Made by a program: the position numbers and the translations under genes. The notes beneath the pieces are model-generated. The model saw only the letters and a program-made list of their open reading frames with translations, was not told where the DNA came from and did no database searches. This document shows positions 54,901 to 64,000 of a DNA stretch of 64,000 nucleotides, piece after piece. Every line of letters begins with the position of its first letter. The first letter of the stretch is position 1. Origin of the DNA: an uncultured Bacteroidales bacterium (GTDB lineage Bacteria > Bacteroidota > Bacteroidia > Bacteroidales > P3); assembly GCA_900317955.1 (NCBI GenBank), contig ONIP01000005.1:1-64000 (forward strand). The letters run 5' to 3'.

Positions 54901-55566
54901 CTAGTTCTTTTTAGTTAATACCTCATCTATCATGCCGTAGGCCTTGGCCTCCTCGGCAGTGAACCAATGGTCGCGGTCGCTGTCTTTCTCCACCTGCTCG
55001 AAGGGTTGACCACTGTGGGTGGCGATAATCTCGTAGAGTTCCTTCTTCAGTTTGAGGATTTCGCGGACGGTAATCTCCATGTCCGTGGCCTGGCCGTCGG
55101 CACCTCCCATGGGTTGGTGAATCATCACACGGGCGTGGGGCAGGGCGCAACGCATACCCTTCTCGCCGGCACAAAGCAGCACGCTTGCCATCGAGGCGGC
55201 AAGACCCGTGCAGATGGTTGCAATCTTAGGCTGGATATACTGCATGGTGTCGTAGATTCCCAAACCTGCATAGACTGAGCCTCCAGGAGAGTTGAGGTAA
55301 ATCTGTATGTCCTTTTCGCTGTCGACACTCTCGAGGAATAGGAGTTGAGCCTGGATGACGTTGGCTGTGTAGTCGTCGATTGCAGTGCCAAGGAAGATGA
55401 TGCGGTCCATCATCAAACGGCTGAAGACGTCCATCTGAGCCACGTTAAGCTGGCGTTCCTCCACAATATAGGGGGTCAGTGAGTTGTTGATTGCCGAAGT
55501 GTACTTGGCATAAGTGGTGCTGCTGATGCCACGGTGTTTGGTGGCGTATTTTTCAAATTCTGTCAT
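54901..55566 (-). CDS. clpP: ATP-dependent Clp protease proteolytic subunit
   Basis: Encodes 221 aa. The barrel-shaped serine protease of ClpXP/ClpAP. Catalytic Ser125 lies in GLAASMASVLL, His150 in RVMIHQPMGG, with NSPGGSV forming the handle/oxyanion region and ERDHWFTAEEA-type DRDHWFTAEEAKAYGMID at the C-terminus. Length is normal. No clpX follows in the window; the neighbours are trmD upstream and dut downstream. The usual tig-clpP-clpX arrangement is not seen. Confidence 0.96.
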   Translation of the reverse strand: MTEFEKYATKHRGISSTTYAKYTSAINNSLTPYIVEERQLNVAQMDVFSRLMMDRIIFLGTAIDDYTANVIQAQLLFLESVDSEKDIQIYLNSPGGSVYAGLGIYDTMQYIQPKIATICTGLAASMASVLLCAGEKGMRCALPHARVMIHQPMGGADGQATDMEITVREILKLKKELYEIIATHSGQPFEQVEKDSDRDHWFTAEEAKAYGMIDEVLTKKN

Positions 55567-55700
55567 ATAATCTTGTTTTCTTTTCTTGATGGACAGGTAA
55601 CGTCAAAGGAGCAATAAAATTGCCCTGAACTACAAAAAAAACTGATGAATAATAAAAGTGAAAATTGTTGCCATGAGTTGCGGCAGACATTTTTCACTTC

Positions 55701-56375
55701 TCACTTAAGAAGTCCCGGACGGCGCTTGCGTGTGCGCTCGATAGCTTGTTCCATACGCCATTGTTCAATCTTGGCATGATTGCCGCTCAACAGCACGTCC
55801 GGCACTCGCCATCCACGGAATTCAGGCGGGCGGGTGTATTCAGGAGGGGCTACAAGCCCGTCCTGGAAGGAATCACCAAGAGCCGACTGCTCATCACCGA
55901 TGACACCGGGGATTAGGCGTATCACGGTGTCGGCGATGACCGCAGCGGCGAGTTCGCCTCCAGTAAGGACGTAATCGCCGATGGAGATTTCCATGGTGAT
56001 GAAGTGTTCGCGGATGCGCTCGTCAACACCTTTGTAGTGTCCGCAAAGAATCATAAGGTTTTCCTTCAGTGAGAGTGTGTTGGCCATCGGTTGCGAAAGC
56101 ATCTCACCATCGGGGGCGGTATAGATTATTTCGTCGTAGTTACGTTGTTTTTTCAACTCCTCGATACAGTTGGCCAGAGGTTCCACTGCCATCACCATGC
56201 CTGCCCCACCACCGTAGGGGTAGTCGTCGACACTGCCATACCGCGACAGGGAATAGTCGTGGAGGTTGTGGAAGACCACTTCCACAATGCCTTTCTTTTG
56301 AGCCCTGCTGATTATGGACTCTTCGAAAAACATGGACATCATGTTAGGGAACAGAGTGAGAATGTCGAGACGCAT
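55701..56375 (-). CDS. trmD: tRNA (guanine-N1)-methyltransferase
   Basis: Encodes 224 aa. TrmD methylates G37 of tRNAs to prevent +1 frameshifting. It shows [13 protein letters not shown] at the start, the SAM-binding trefoil knot ([25 protein letters not shown]) and the C-terminal [31 protein letters not shown]. Normal length. It is 36 bases downstream of the M23 peptidase gene and separate from rpsP/rplS, its usual partners in many bacteria. Confidence 0.96.
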   Translation of the reverse strand: MRLDILTLFPNMMSMFFEESIISRAQKKGIVEVVFHNLHDYSLSRYGSVDDYPYGGGAGMVMAVEPLANCIEELKKQRNYDEIIYTAPDGEMLSQPMANTLSLKENLMILCGHYKGVDERIREHFITMEISIGDYVLTGGELAAAVIADTVIRLIPGVIGDEQSALGDSFQDGLVAPPEYTRPPEFRGWRVPDVLLSGNHAKIEQWRMEQAIERTRKRRPGLLK

Positions 56376-56411
56376 GTTCTAAATAAGTGAAGGTGATATG
56401 ATGGCAGTTGA

Positions 56412-57617
56412 CTAACGGATACGTATGGTACGGCCGGGCTTGAGAACAGAGGTTTCTTTAAGGCCGTTGAGTTGGCACAGTTTCTTGACCGTGGTACCGT
56501 TACGCTTGGCAATACGGCTGAGGGTGTCGCCGGTACGGATTTTGTAAGTTTTTCCACCGTTGCTGTAATTGCCGACCCGTGATTTGGGACTTTGATTAGA
56601 ATAGCCACGTTTGGCCACCTTGCGGAACGAGTCTTTGGTGAGGTGGAGCATGGGCTTAATCAAGGTACGGGTTTCGCAACTAATGACATCTTCGGGATTG
56701 ATGGCATTGCCGTTGTAACGGATTTCGAAATGGAGATGGCTGCCGCGGGAGCGACCGGTGTTGCCGCAAAGACCTATCTCCTCGCCTGCACGGACGCGGG
56801 TGCCGGGTGCTACATGACGTTTGGAAAGGTGGGCATAATAGGTCTCAAGTCCGTTGTCGTGGCGGATAACAATGAGGTGGCCATAAGAGCGGTTGTATTT
56901 AGAGAAGCGAACCACGCCGTCGAAAGCAGCATAGATGGGTTCGCCCGTAGGCATGGCGAGGTCGAGACCATAGTGGAAACGGCGACGGCGAGGACCGAAA
57001 TGCGAGGTGGCACGGGAATACTCAGGCGTTGGGAAGACGAAAAACTTGCCATGCTCGGCATCGGTAAGTTTTAGGTCGATGGGCTCCATGTCGGAGATGT
57101 CCATCTTGAGCGTATGGACAAGCGAGGAATCGCCTGCTATAAGAATGTCTTCTTCGCTGTCAGTACCAGGGTCGTCATGTTGAGAGAAGGCGGAATGGGG
57201 TGTGACAATGCCCATATTCTCCTCGTAGTCGACTTCTTCCTGCTGGTCATCGCGGTTTTTGAGCGCATTTTTCTTGTCAAGAGTCTCGTTGTCTTTGTCC
57301 TGCGGATTCTCGTCAAAGAAATAGGGTTCTTGATTGGAGGGCTTTGTCTCGACATCATCTGCTACGTCGACGGTGTCGTTATTGACTTTTTTCTTAGGTT
57401 TTCGCAGACCGTAAGGTTCGGTGCGAACACCGGAATATTCATCGCCGGGGTCGCGCGTTTTTACTACTTTGTTGTGTTTGATTTGCCCACCTTGGGTATT
57501 GGCATACACCCGGGGCTTGTTCTTGTTCTGTTTTGCATTAGGACGATCCTGAGCAGATACAAAAATAGGAGATACTGACAACAGAATCAATATGATATAA
57601 GATAGGCACTTTTTCAT
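56412..57617 (-). CDS. Exported M23 peptidoglycan endopeptidase with C-terminal LysM
   Basis: Encodes 401 aa from ATG 57617 (the reading upstream of it is not signal-peptide-like). Signal peptide MKKCLSYIILILLSVSPIFV to SAQ. A disordered acidic region covers about 50-190. The M23 (LytM) domain shows HYGLDLAMPTGEPIYA (first His/Asp ligands) and SHLHFEIRYNG (second HxH ligand). A LysM motif, KTYKIRTGDTLSRIAKRNG to LKPGRTIRIR, closes the protein. Domain order with LysM at the C-terminus is common in Bacteroidota. Zn ligands are intact, so an active wall hydrolase is expected. A TATCTTTG motif lies upstream on the minus strand (57628-57635). Confidence 0.92.
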   Translation of the reverse strand: MKKCLSYIILILLSVSPIFVSAQDRPNAKQNKNKPRVYANTQGGQIKHNKVVKTRDPGDEYSGVRTEPYGLRKPKKKVNNDTVDVADDVETKPSNQEPYFFDENPQDKDNETLDKKNALKNRDDQQEEVDYEENMGIVTPHSAFSQHDDPGTDSEEDILIAGDSSLVHTLKMDISDMEPIDLKLTDAEHGKFFVFPTPEYSRATSHFGPRRRRFHYGLDLAMPTGEPIYAAFDGVVRFSKYNRSYGHLIVIRHDNGLETYYAHLSKRHVAPGTRVRAGEEIGLCGNTGRSRGSHLHFEIRYNGNAINPEDVISCETRTLIKPMLHLTKDSFRKVAKRGYSNQSPKSRVGNYSNGGKTYKIRTGDTLSRIAKRNGTTVKKLCQLNGLKETSVLKPGRTIRIR

Positions 57618-57772
57618 AACAATGATGCAAAGATACAGAAAAAAATGCAAACGGCAAAATTTATCAACCAAGTATCACCATTTCAGTCATATAGAACATT
57701 ATCACAGTAACAACAGCCTATACAGATGGATAAGACGCAATGTCAACATACTTGGATAGTAGGGGGAAACGC

Positions 57773-58315
57773 TTATAAATCACGCATTTCCTGTTTCAAA
57801 AACTCCAATGCGGGAGCCGTTGGCTGGTTTCCGTTGGCAACGGTGGCAAAGATAGTGCTTGCCAGACGGGCGGGGTCGGCATCGGCTGGCACCGTGATGG
57901 CTGCGGAGTTAATCACACCCACCATCTCGTCTTTGGCGCTTCGGATACGGTTCCATGCCTCGGAGGAGAGGTAGACTTGCTGGCTGAGGTTGTGCTCCCA
58001 TTCGTCGCGGATAGTTTTGGTCATGACTCCTTGGAGCAACTTGGTGTCCATGCCAGGCTGGTAGCAGCGCAGCACGAGACTTTCCGGTGAGATACGCTCG
58101 AGAAAGAGAGCCATGCGCTCGTATGCCTGTAAACGGATGGGGGTGACCAGTTTCACCGCTTCACGATGTTCGTCCACCCGCATCTGTAGCATCTGCATTT
58201 TCTGCTGATTGTCGAAATAACGCTTGGTGATACGGAAAAAGATGTATCCAGCCAAAGCCAACGTGGCCAAGACCGCCACCAAAGCACTGAGGAAAGCAAT
58301 GAGAAATATCTTCAT
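57773..58315 (-). CDS. Hypothetical one-TM protein
   Basis: Encodes about 180 aa from ATG 58315 (a start at 58324 adds MTN). One N-terminal TM (IFLIAFLSALVAVLATLALAGYIFF) and then a soluble helical domain with conserved-looking features: 'IRLQAYERMALFLERISPESLVLRC' and 'IRDEWEHNLSQQVYLSSEAWNRIRSAKDEM'. I recognise this as a widespread Bacteroidota hypothetical but cannot name a function. It lies between lepA and the M23 peptidase gene on the same strand. Confidence 0.78.
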   Translation of the reverse strand: MKIFLIAFLSALVAVLATLALAGYIFFRITKRYFDNQQKMQMLQMRVDEHREAVKLVTPIRLQAYERMALFLERISPESLVLRCYQPGMDTKLLQGVMTKTIRDEWEHNLSQQVYLSSEAWNRIRSAKDEMVGVINSAAITVPADADPARLASTIFATVANGNQPTAPALEFLKQEMRDL

Positions 58316-58432
58316 ATTAGTCAACTATAATATCAATTAATAATAACGATAACATTCTGTAAAAAACTACAATGGATTGCTACAGGAATAATGTAGTATT
58401 TATACTTTATTTCATTTTATCATGAATAAAAC

Positions 58433-60238
58433 TTAATCCAGTTTCAACACAGCGAGGAAGGCGCTCTGGGGGACCTCCACGTTGCCAACCTGGCGCATAC
58501 GCTTCTTTCCTTCTTTTTGTTTTTCGAGGAGCTTGCGCTTGCGGGTTATATCGCCACCGTAGCACTTGGCCGTAACGTCTTTTCGCACTTGGCGTACCGT
58601 CTCGCGGGCAATAATCTTGCTGCCAATGGCTGCCTGAATGGCCACGTCAAACTGCTGACGCGGGATGAGTTCCTTCAACTTCTCACACATACGACGCCCT
58701 ATTGGGTAGGCGTTGTCGACATAGGTGAGTGTGGAGAGGGCATCTACAGGGTCGCCGTTGAGCAGAATCTCCAGCTTGACCAGTTTGGAGGGCTGGAAGC
58801 CATTGATGTAATAATCGAACGAGGCATAGCCCTTGGAGATACTCTTGAGTTTGTCGTAAAAGTCGAATACCACTTCGCCAAGGGGAAGGTCGAAGGTTAT
58901 CTCGATGCGGTCAGTGGTGAGATAGGTCTGGTTCTTGAGTATTCCACGCTTGTCCATGCAGAGTTTGATTACGGCTCCAATGAAGTCGGCTTTGGTAATA
59001 ATCTGGGCGTGAATGTAGGGTTCATACACTTCGGCAATGTTGTTTGGTTCTGGCATGCCGGAGGGGTTGTAGACATCTTTCTCGTCGCCATTGGTGAGTT
59101 TTACCTTGTACTGCACGTTGGGGACAGTGGTGATGACATCCATGTTGAATTCCCTTTCAAGGCGTTCCTGCACAATTTCCATGTGCAGCAGGCCGAGGAA
59201 ACCGCAACGGAAACCGAAACCCAAAGCCAAAGAGCTCTCGGGTTCAAAAGTGAGAGAGGCATCGTTGAGCTGTAGCTTTTCGAGCGATGCACGAAGTTCT
59301 TCATAGTCGTCGGTGTCAACAGGATAGACACCCGCAAATACCATGGGTTTCACCGCCTCGAAGCCTTCAATGGCCTTGTCGCAGGGACGTTCCACATGGG
59401 TGATGGTGTCGCCCACGCGCACTTCCTTGGAAGTTTTGATACCGCTGATGATATAACCGACGTCGCCGGCACTCATTTCCTTGCGAGGCTCCATATTCAA
59501 GCGCAACACACCGATTTCGTCTGCATGGTAGTCCTTCTCTGTGCTGACGAACATCACGTGGTCGTTGGTGCGGATGGTGCCGTTCATGATGCGGAAATAG
59601 CTGATGATGCCACGGAAAGGATTGAAAACAGAGTCGAACACCAAGGCCTGCAATGGAGCCGACGGGTCGCCTTTGGGTGCGGGGAAACGGTCGACGATGG
59701 CGCGCAGCACTTCGGGGACGCCCATTCCAGTCTTGGCACTGCATGAGAGAATCTCTTCGCGTTTACATCCCAAAAGGTCGATAATCTCGTCGGCCACCTC
59801 TTCCGGCATAGCACTGTCAAGATCAATCTTGTTCATGACAGGTATGATTTCCAAATCGTTCTCCAGTGCCAAATAGAGATTGGAGATAGTCTGTGCCTGA
59901 ATACCTTGGGTGGCATCCACAACAAGCAAGGCCCCTTCACATGCCGCGATGGAACGGCTCACCTCATAACTAAAGTCCACGTGACCGGGAGTGTCAATCA
60001 GATTCAACACAAAGTCCTTGCCTGCGTTTTCACCTTCACCGTCGTGGCGGTAATTCATCTGGATGGCGTGGCTCTTGATGGTGATTCCTCGTTCCTTTTC
60101 AAGATCCATGTCGTCTAGAACCTGGTCTTGCATCTCACGTTTGGAGACAGTTGCAGTATACTCTAAAAGACGGTCGGCCAGCGTGCTCTTGCCGTGGTCA
60201 ATGTGGGCTATAATACAAAAGTTGCGTATGTTGTTCAT
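58433..60238 (-). CDS. lepA: Elongation factor 4 (back-translocating ribosomal GTPase)
   Basis: Encodes 601 aa from ATG 60238; the open frame extends far upstream but that part is noise and overlaps hairpin repeats. LepA/EF-4 acts on stalled or mistranslocated ribosomes. G1 AHIDHGKST (11-19), G2 [13 protein letters not shown]3 DTPGHVDF, G4 [11 protein letters not shown]-like domains II, III and V, and the LepA-specific C-terminal domain ending [48 protein letters not shown] (given in family terms; key run [16 protein letters not shown]). Length is typical. TATATTTG precedes the start on the minus strand (60309-60316). Confidence 0.96.
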   Translation of the reverse strand: MNNIRNFCIIAHIDHGKSTLADRLLEYTATVSKREMQDQVLDDMDLEKERGITIKSHAIQMNYRHDGEGENAGKDFVLNLIDTPGHVDFSYEVSRSIAACEGALLVVDATQGIQAQTISNLYLALENDLEIIPVMNKIDLDSAMPEEVADEIIDLLGCKREEILSCSAKTGMGVPEVLRAIVDRFPAPKGDPSAPLQALVFDSVFNPFRGIISYFRIMNGTIRTNDHVMFVSTEKDYHADEIGVLRLNMEPRKEMSAGDVGYIISGIKTSKEVRVGDTITHVERPCDKAIEGFEAVKPMVFAGVYPVDTDDYEELRASLEKLQLNDASLTFEPESSLALGFGFRCGFLGLLHMEIVQERLEREFNMDVITTVPNVQYKVKLTNGDEKDVYNPSGMPEPNNIAEVYEPYIHAQIITKADFIGAVIKLCMDKRGILKNQTYLTTDRIEITFDLPLGEVVFDFYDKLKSISKGYASFDYYINGFQPSKLVKLEILLNGDPVDALSTLTYVDNAYPIGRRMCEKLKELIPRQQFDVAIQAAIGSKIIARETVRQVRKDVTAKCYGGDITRKRKLLEKQKEGKKRMRQVGNVEVPQSAFLAVLKLD

Positions 60239-60370
60239 CGTATATTGTGTGTCATTCAAGTTCTTGCCGTAAAGGAGATTCCTTGAAAACGGCAGCAAAA
60301 CAAAAATGCAAATATACACTTTTTTTTTGAGAAATTGAAAATTATGCGATTTATAATGGTGGTTTGATAG

Positions 60371-60528
60371 CGTCCCGACAGGGACGCGACCTTGCATAAC
60401 ACGGTACAAGAGGACAGAGTCCTCGCAGTGCCGTGATAAGACAACCACTAGACCAGCGTCCCGACAGGGACGCGACACAAAACGAATAAAATTAATTCAC
60501 CTAAAGTGTCTGTGATGACCCTTCGACC
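60371..60528. repeat. ~158-bp direct repeat with three hairpins, left copy
   Basis: Contains CGTCCC-GACA-GGGACG hairpins at 60371-60386 and again near 60456-60471, and a long hairpin between them (CACGG at 60400-60404 pairing CCGTG at 60431-60435, inner GAGGAC/GTCCTC). The same sequence with scattered changes is at 62018-62174 in the same orientation. The two enclose the ATPase gene. The gap 60239-60579 otherwise has only the lepA promoter motif. Confidence 0.85.
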
Positions 60529-60579
60529 CTTCTTCAATCCCCCTTCACAGGCTCTTCTATTTCATGGCACTTATCTCAG

Positions 60580-61788
60580 TCAATACAGCATCCCGAACAT
60601 CCATAGCGGAATGCGGTTGCGGCTGCCAATCTCGATACCGTCAACTGCAAGAAAACTGTCCTCCACATCCTTTATCTGCTCAAAGGTCTTGTTCTTGCCC
60701 CCCACCTCAAACAGGTATTTGTGGTCGACAAGGAAATCACCTTGCTTGGGATAACACACCTCATGGTTGCACAACATTTGATTTAAAAAGAATGTCTCTC
60801 GGAGAGTACCTGTATTAACTTGTGTGGTCAGAGCATACATCAAGTTTGTATTGTTAAGATATATTTTCTCAGGTCTCGACATCTTATTGATGCTCTTTGC
60901 ATCGTCGCCAAGCAGATTCACCAGCCCGCTCCGCTGTAGTGCATAAAGCATCTTCAGTCCTTGGTTTCTGTCCGTGTCCAATTCTCGGAACAGCTGGCTC
61001 ATATTCAACTTCTGTGGGACGGCCTCAGCTAATATCATCAACATTTTACGAATCTTTCTGATAGTAGAAAGCGTCACCTCCTCAATCGCAGGATAGTCCC
61101 CTTCCAGTATCTGGTTCACCACACTTGTCAACCGCTGTTCGTAGCTCTTGCGTGCCTCTTTGTAGAACGGATAGTACCCCGCCATGCAGTATCTCTCAAA
61201 GGCAGGTATCACCTTGATATGCGACGTTAGCTCCATAGCAATAGCCGTATGACTCTTCACCAGTTCCTCAAGAGTCAGCGGCTCCATATTATACAATCCT
61301 TCATACAGCAGGTACTCTCGAAACGACATACCCTGCAAAGTGTACGTCCGCAACCTGCGCGACAAGTCGGCTTGTGCGTTGTCGATTTTCAGCATCGACG
61401 AGCCACTAAAGACAATACTCATGTCGGAATACTCGTCATAGATATTTTTTATCAAACGCTGCCAAAGAGGGAAATAATGAACCTCATCAAGAAAGAGGTA
61501 TTTTCCGCCATGTGTGTAAAAAAACTCCACAAGGTCTCTTACATCGTGAGTGGTAAACCATAAGTCGTCTAACGACACATAGAGTACCCTCTGCTTGTCC
61601 TGTATTTCCTCTTTGATATGTTGAAACATCAAAGTAGTCTTGCCACTGCCTTTCGGCCCCTTTATCCCGATAAGGCGATTCGTCCAATCAATCTCATTAT
61701 AAAGATAGCGGTGAAAGGATGTAGGAGCCGTGCCTATCCGCCTATTACTAATGCGTTCCAGCTGGCTGAAATCAACTTGGTCTATCAT
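60580..61788 (-). CDS. AAA_14/DUF4143-type ATP-binding protein
   Basis: Encodes 402 aa from ATG 61788 (a start at 61809 would add seven residues). N-terminal P-loop GIKGPKGSGKTTLMFQHI (Walker A GPKGSGKT), Walker B YLFLDEVHYFP, sensor-like IVFSGSSMLKI. It is followed by a helical region and a C-terminal DUF4143-type domain, EKIYLNNTNLMYAL then DFLVDHKYLFEVGGKNKTFEQIKD. The E-x-GG-K pattern there resembles a PD-(D/E)xK nuclease-like fold. Such genes are numerous and mobile in Bacteroidota; function is unknown. It is bracketed by direct repeats and preceded by paired dyads. Confidence 0.85.
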   Translation of the reverse strand: MIDQVDFSQLERISNRRIGTAPTSFHRYLYNEIDWTNRLIGIKGPKGSGKTTLMFQHIKEEIQDKQRVLYVSLDDLWFTTHDVRDLVEFFYTHGGKYLFLDEVHYFPLWQRLIKNIYDEYSDMSIVFSGSSMLKIDNAQADLSRRLRTYTLQGMSFREYLLYEGLYNMEPLTLEELVKSHTAIAMELTSHIKVIPAFERYCMAGYYPFYKEARKSYEQRLTSVVNQILEGDYPAIEEVTLSTIRKIRKMLMILAEAVPQKLNMSQLFRELDTDRNQGLKMLYALQRSGLVNLLGDDAKSINKMSRPEKIYLNNTNLMYALTTQVNTGTLRETFFLNQMLCNHEVCYPKQGDFLVDHKYLFEVGGKNKTFEQIKDVEDSFLAVDGIEIGSRNRIPLWMFGMLY

Positions 61789-61850
61789 GATAATTGTTTT
61801 TAGCAGCAATAACGAACAATATATGGAAATATTGTTTTAACGGCAAAAAT

Positions 61851-61933
61851 AATGTTTACAAACACTAAATTATATTCGAAATCAATGTTTAGAAACACTA
61901 TTTTTGCATCTTTTTCACTTTTGCAAAAGTGAA
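61851..61933 (-). promoter_or_regulatory. Candidate operator region of the DUF4143-type ATPase gene
   Basis: Two near-identical 17-bp sites AATGTTTACAAACACTA (61851-61867) and AATGTTTAGAAACACTA (61884-61900) are 33 bases apart, each with a TGTTT/AAACA dyad. A 20-bp perfect palindrome TTCACTTTTGCAAAAGTGAA follows at 61914-61933. A minus-strand TATTTTTG (61844-61851) abuts the first site. Spacing of about three helical turns suits cooperative repressor binding. The rest of the gap 61789-62279 is the repeat listed next. Confidence 0.55.
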
Positions 61934-62017
61934 TTTCATATCTTTTTTCACTTTTCAAAAAGAGAATGCTGCCTATCAGTAGAATAGGCGCTCAGCGATA
62001 TAGTAAAAAAGGCAATT

Positions 62018-62174
62018 CGTCCCGACAGGGATGAGACCTTGCATAACACGGTACAAGAGGACGAAGTCCTCGCAGTGCCGTGACAAGACAACCAATAGAC
62101 CGGCGTCCCGACAGGGACGCGACACAAAACTAATAATAAAAACCACCTAAAGCGTGTGTGATGGCTCTTCGACC
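62018..62174. repeat. ~157-bp direct repeat with three hairpins, right copy
   Basis: Matches 60371-60528 along its length, with hairpins CGTCCC/GGGA(T) at 62018, CACGG...CCGTG in the middle and CGTCCC-GACA-GGGACG near 62104-62119. Similarity ends at CTTCGACC in both copies. It lies between the ATPase operator region and the 3' end of the M48-like gene. Confidence 0.85.
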
Positions 62175-62279
62175 TGTCTCCCCCTTAGTGGTTTTTCGTT
62201 CGCCATGTATTACTTGCTGAAAATAACTTTCATTTGTTTTGCCTTCTATTATTCACTAATCATTTTCATCTATGATAGA

Positions 62280-64000
62280 TTATCTTTCGCAAAAATCAGG
62301 GCAATCCTTCATATCAGATTCAATAGGCGTATCGTCCATGCTGCACCAATCAATAGTATTTTGGATACCCATTCCTGGCACTAAACCCGATATGCCACCT
62401 TCTAAAATCTGGGAGTCTGTACTCAAAATCTTTTCAGTATAGTATTTGCACATTAAACAACGACAATTCGTTTGATACTCTTCTACCTCTACTTCTTCTT
62501 TTTCATCTTCTACCTTCTCTTCTTTTTCTCCCTCTTTAATCACATCTTCCTCTTTTTGACAGTGTAATTCTTTTGATATTGAGTCCTCTTTTGTTGTATC
62601 AGCATACTCTTCTCCCTTATAGGCAGCAACTACACGTTGCTGCCATTCATGTCGTGAACAATCATGAATTCTCTCCAAAATACTCCAAACGTTATTCACC
62701 ATACGATTCACCCACCAGACTTTAGGGACACTAGTCGAATCATCCAAATACTGTTGCAATTCCTGTAACTGATTATGTACTGACATATTATCAGAACCCA
62801 ACCAGTGCCCTACTAACGAATCAATTGCGTCATAGTTTAAATGACCTAAGAATATCTTAAAGTCTATATCAATTTGCCGAATAACCTCATCCTTAACGGA
62901 TAATGATCCTCCATTCTGACGGTAATATGTGATTTGAGCATCAATTTGATTAATATACTGTTTCAAATCAATCAGCTTACGCATACGGTCTGCACTATAA
63001 ACCACCATCCAATATAAAACATCAATTCTATTTTTATTATCCGTATTACGCCATAAATACTTATAAATATTGATATCCAAGGCTTCTATTCGGGGAGAAA
63101 ATGAATCTAAATACTCCTTATGTGCTTTCAATGCGGACTCAGCATCATTATATGTTTGATTATTATACACAAAGTTCACCTTGCTTCCATTGTTGTGTAT
63201 TTCCACCAATGTATTCCAATCCTCAATACCTTGTTGATAATAAAGTAACATCTTTCTATTTTCATCCGTGAAAGGGGTTGGCACCTCTTCCTTTTCATCC
63301 ATTTGAGGGAGGTCAAAGCTGACAACTTCTCGATTGATAAATGGAGCAATATAACGTGGCGGACAATTATCATTACAGAACGTTTTCAACCATTCCTCTA
63401 ATTGTTCCATCTCTACCATCTTTAGGTTGTCCCACGAAATAGTGCACTCGCTATTCTGCTCGACAAGTTGTTTTACAAGAAACTTCATTCTCACAACTCC
63501 AACCTCATTTAGACTATTTTGTGGAATCATCAGTGAGGCATCCTCTTCTGAAGTGTTGGTAACAGTATCCTGCTGTCCTTTCGCATTTTTTATTCGTTCC
63601 TCAAGTGTGGGATGAGTACTATATGCATTGGGAAACCGCAGTTGTGACGGTGGCAGTTTTTCTGCTATTGCCGCAGAAGTGAACACATCTGAGTAATTAA
63701 TAAAAAATGCATCATTCTCGGAAATCAGTTTATCAAAGAACAAGTAACCTTTCCAGAAATCACTGGGACAGGAACCATTTTGTAACAAATTGAAAATGGC
63801 GTTTTCATACAAAGAATACCTTTCTGATATGGTATCAAGCTTACACAATGAAGATATCATTGCATCGTGTCCGACAATGGAACAGGCAACTGCATCGGCC
63901 TCAAACTCCATATTTCGACTGAGTCGCTTGTCTTTTTTGTCAATCCAATTGTAGAAAGCAATGACACTTCTTGTAATTAATGAGATAGGCCAATTCTCCA
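62280..64000 (-). CDS. M48-like metallopeptidase, partial at window edge
   Basis: The frame stays open from the stop at 62280 to the end of the window. The ATG at 63911 is internal, because upstream codons continue sensibly with RSVIAFYNWIDKKDKRLSRN just before MEFEADAVAC. That segment matches the third zinc-ligand helix of M48 peptidases (Glu in the E-x-EAD motif), followed by the family's YSTHPTLEERI. The HExxH helix must lie beyond the window. After ~120 residues the chain becomes a long, non-conserved helical region, with an acidic Lys/Glu-rich stretch (EEDVIKEGEKEEKVEDEKEE) and a Cys-containing end (CRCLMCKYY). At least 573 aa. The gene is AT-rich. Confidence 0.8.
   Translation of the reverse strand, partial: ENWPISLITRSVIAFYNWIDKKDKRLSRNMEFEADAVACSIVGHDAMISSLCKLDTISERYSLYENAIFNLLQNGSCPSDFWKGYLFFDKLISENDAFFINYSDVFTSAAIAEKLPPSQLRFPNAYSTHPTLEERIKNAKGQQDTVTNTSEEDASLMIPQNSLNEVGVVRMKFLVKQLVEQNSECTISWDNLKMVEMEQLEEWLKTFCNDNCPPRYIAPFINREVVSFDLPQMDEKEEVPTPFTDENRKMLLYYQQGIEDWNTLVEIHNNGSKVNFVYNNQTYNDAESALKAHKEYLDSFSPRIEALDINIYKYLWRNTDNKNRIDVLYWMVVYSADRMRKLIDLKQYINQIDAQITYYRQNGGSLSVKDEVIRQIDIDFKIFLGHLNYDAIDSLVGHWLGSDNMSVHNQLQELQQYLDDSTSVPKVWWVNRMVNNVWSILERIHDCSRHEWQQRVVAAYKGEEYADTTKEDSISKELHCQKEEDVIKEGEKEEKVEDEKEEVEVEEYQTNCRCLMCKYYTEKILSTDSQILEGGISGLVPGMGIQNTIDWCSMDDTPIESDMKDCPDFCER

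Noticed and set aside
60239..60478. 80-residue N-terminal extension of LepA
   Set aside because: LepA normally starts just before the G1 loop; the extension runs through hairpin repeats and is not protein-like.

Overview
The window looks like chromosomal DNA of a Bacteroidota bacterium, most likely order Bacteroidales. Several signs agree. Two proteins end in type IX secretion (T9SS) C-terminal sorting domains, and there is a PorE-like OmpA protein of the T9SS apparatus type. Promoters carry the Bacteroidota -7 element TAnnTTTG, often as TATCTTTG. Shine-Dalgarno signals are weak, the sirtuin lacks a zinc ribbon, and small lipoproteins with Bacteroidales-type lipoboxes are frequent. No rRNA, tRNA, IS transposase or CRISPR array was recognised.

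Layout. 1-6.8 kb: end of a thioredoxin-like gene, a one-TM protein, acetate kinase (ackA), a lipoprotein, a lipoprotein glutathione peroxidase and rsgA, separated by repeat-rich gaps. 7-15.9 kb: a co-oriented run with a very large GH2 beta-galactosidase, a CBS/DUF21 transporter, a PNGase F-like glycoamidase, thiL and pcm. 16-24.6 kb: a low-GC MurF-like ligase, an OmpA/PD40 protein, a sirtuin, a T9SS cargo protein, a zinc-ribbon membrane protein, a TPR protein and a radical SAM protein. 24.8-30.6 kb: kbl, a 1075-residue fusion of the three HcnABC-type dehydrogenase subunits, and a lipid kinase.

30.6-34.8 kb is an AT-rich accessory island. It holds a 22-bp tandem repeat, a two-gene ATPase/putative nuclease system (the best candidate for an undescribed, possibly anti-phage, system) and a RelE-type toxin-antitoxin pair bracketed by 82-bp direct repeats. 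34.8-39.5 kb: LolE-like permease, rbfA, a small outer-membrane protein and a T9SS-secreted M1 peptidase. 39.6-49.4 kb: a long co-oriented stretch of envelope genes with many ATGA overlaps (SPFH protein, Arc-like protein, thioredoxin protein, three paralogous small membrane proteins, acyltransferase, ABC exporter, CPBP protease, lipoprotein, SprT-like protease). 49.4-60.2 kb: mostly housekeeping genes on the minus strand (miaA, PorE-like protein, NamZ-like, dut, clpP, trmD, M23 peptidase, lepA). 60.4-62.2 kb: an AAA/DUF4143-type ATPase bracketed by ~157-bp direct repeats. The window ends inside an M48-like metallopeptidase gene.

Themes. Envelope biogenesis and secretion dominate (T9SS, OmpA proteins, LolE, peptidoglycan enzymes). 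The beta-galactosidase and the PNGase F homologue suggest host glycoprotein foraging. Intergenic regions hold several distinct families of hairpin-bearing or short-word repeats, and two accessory modules sit between direct repeats of such elements.
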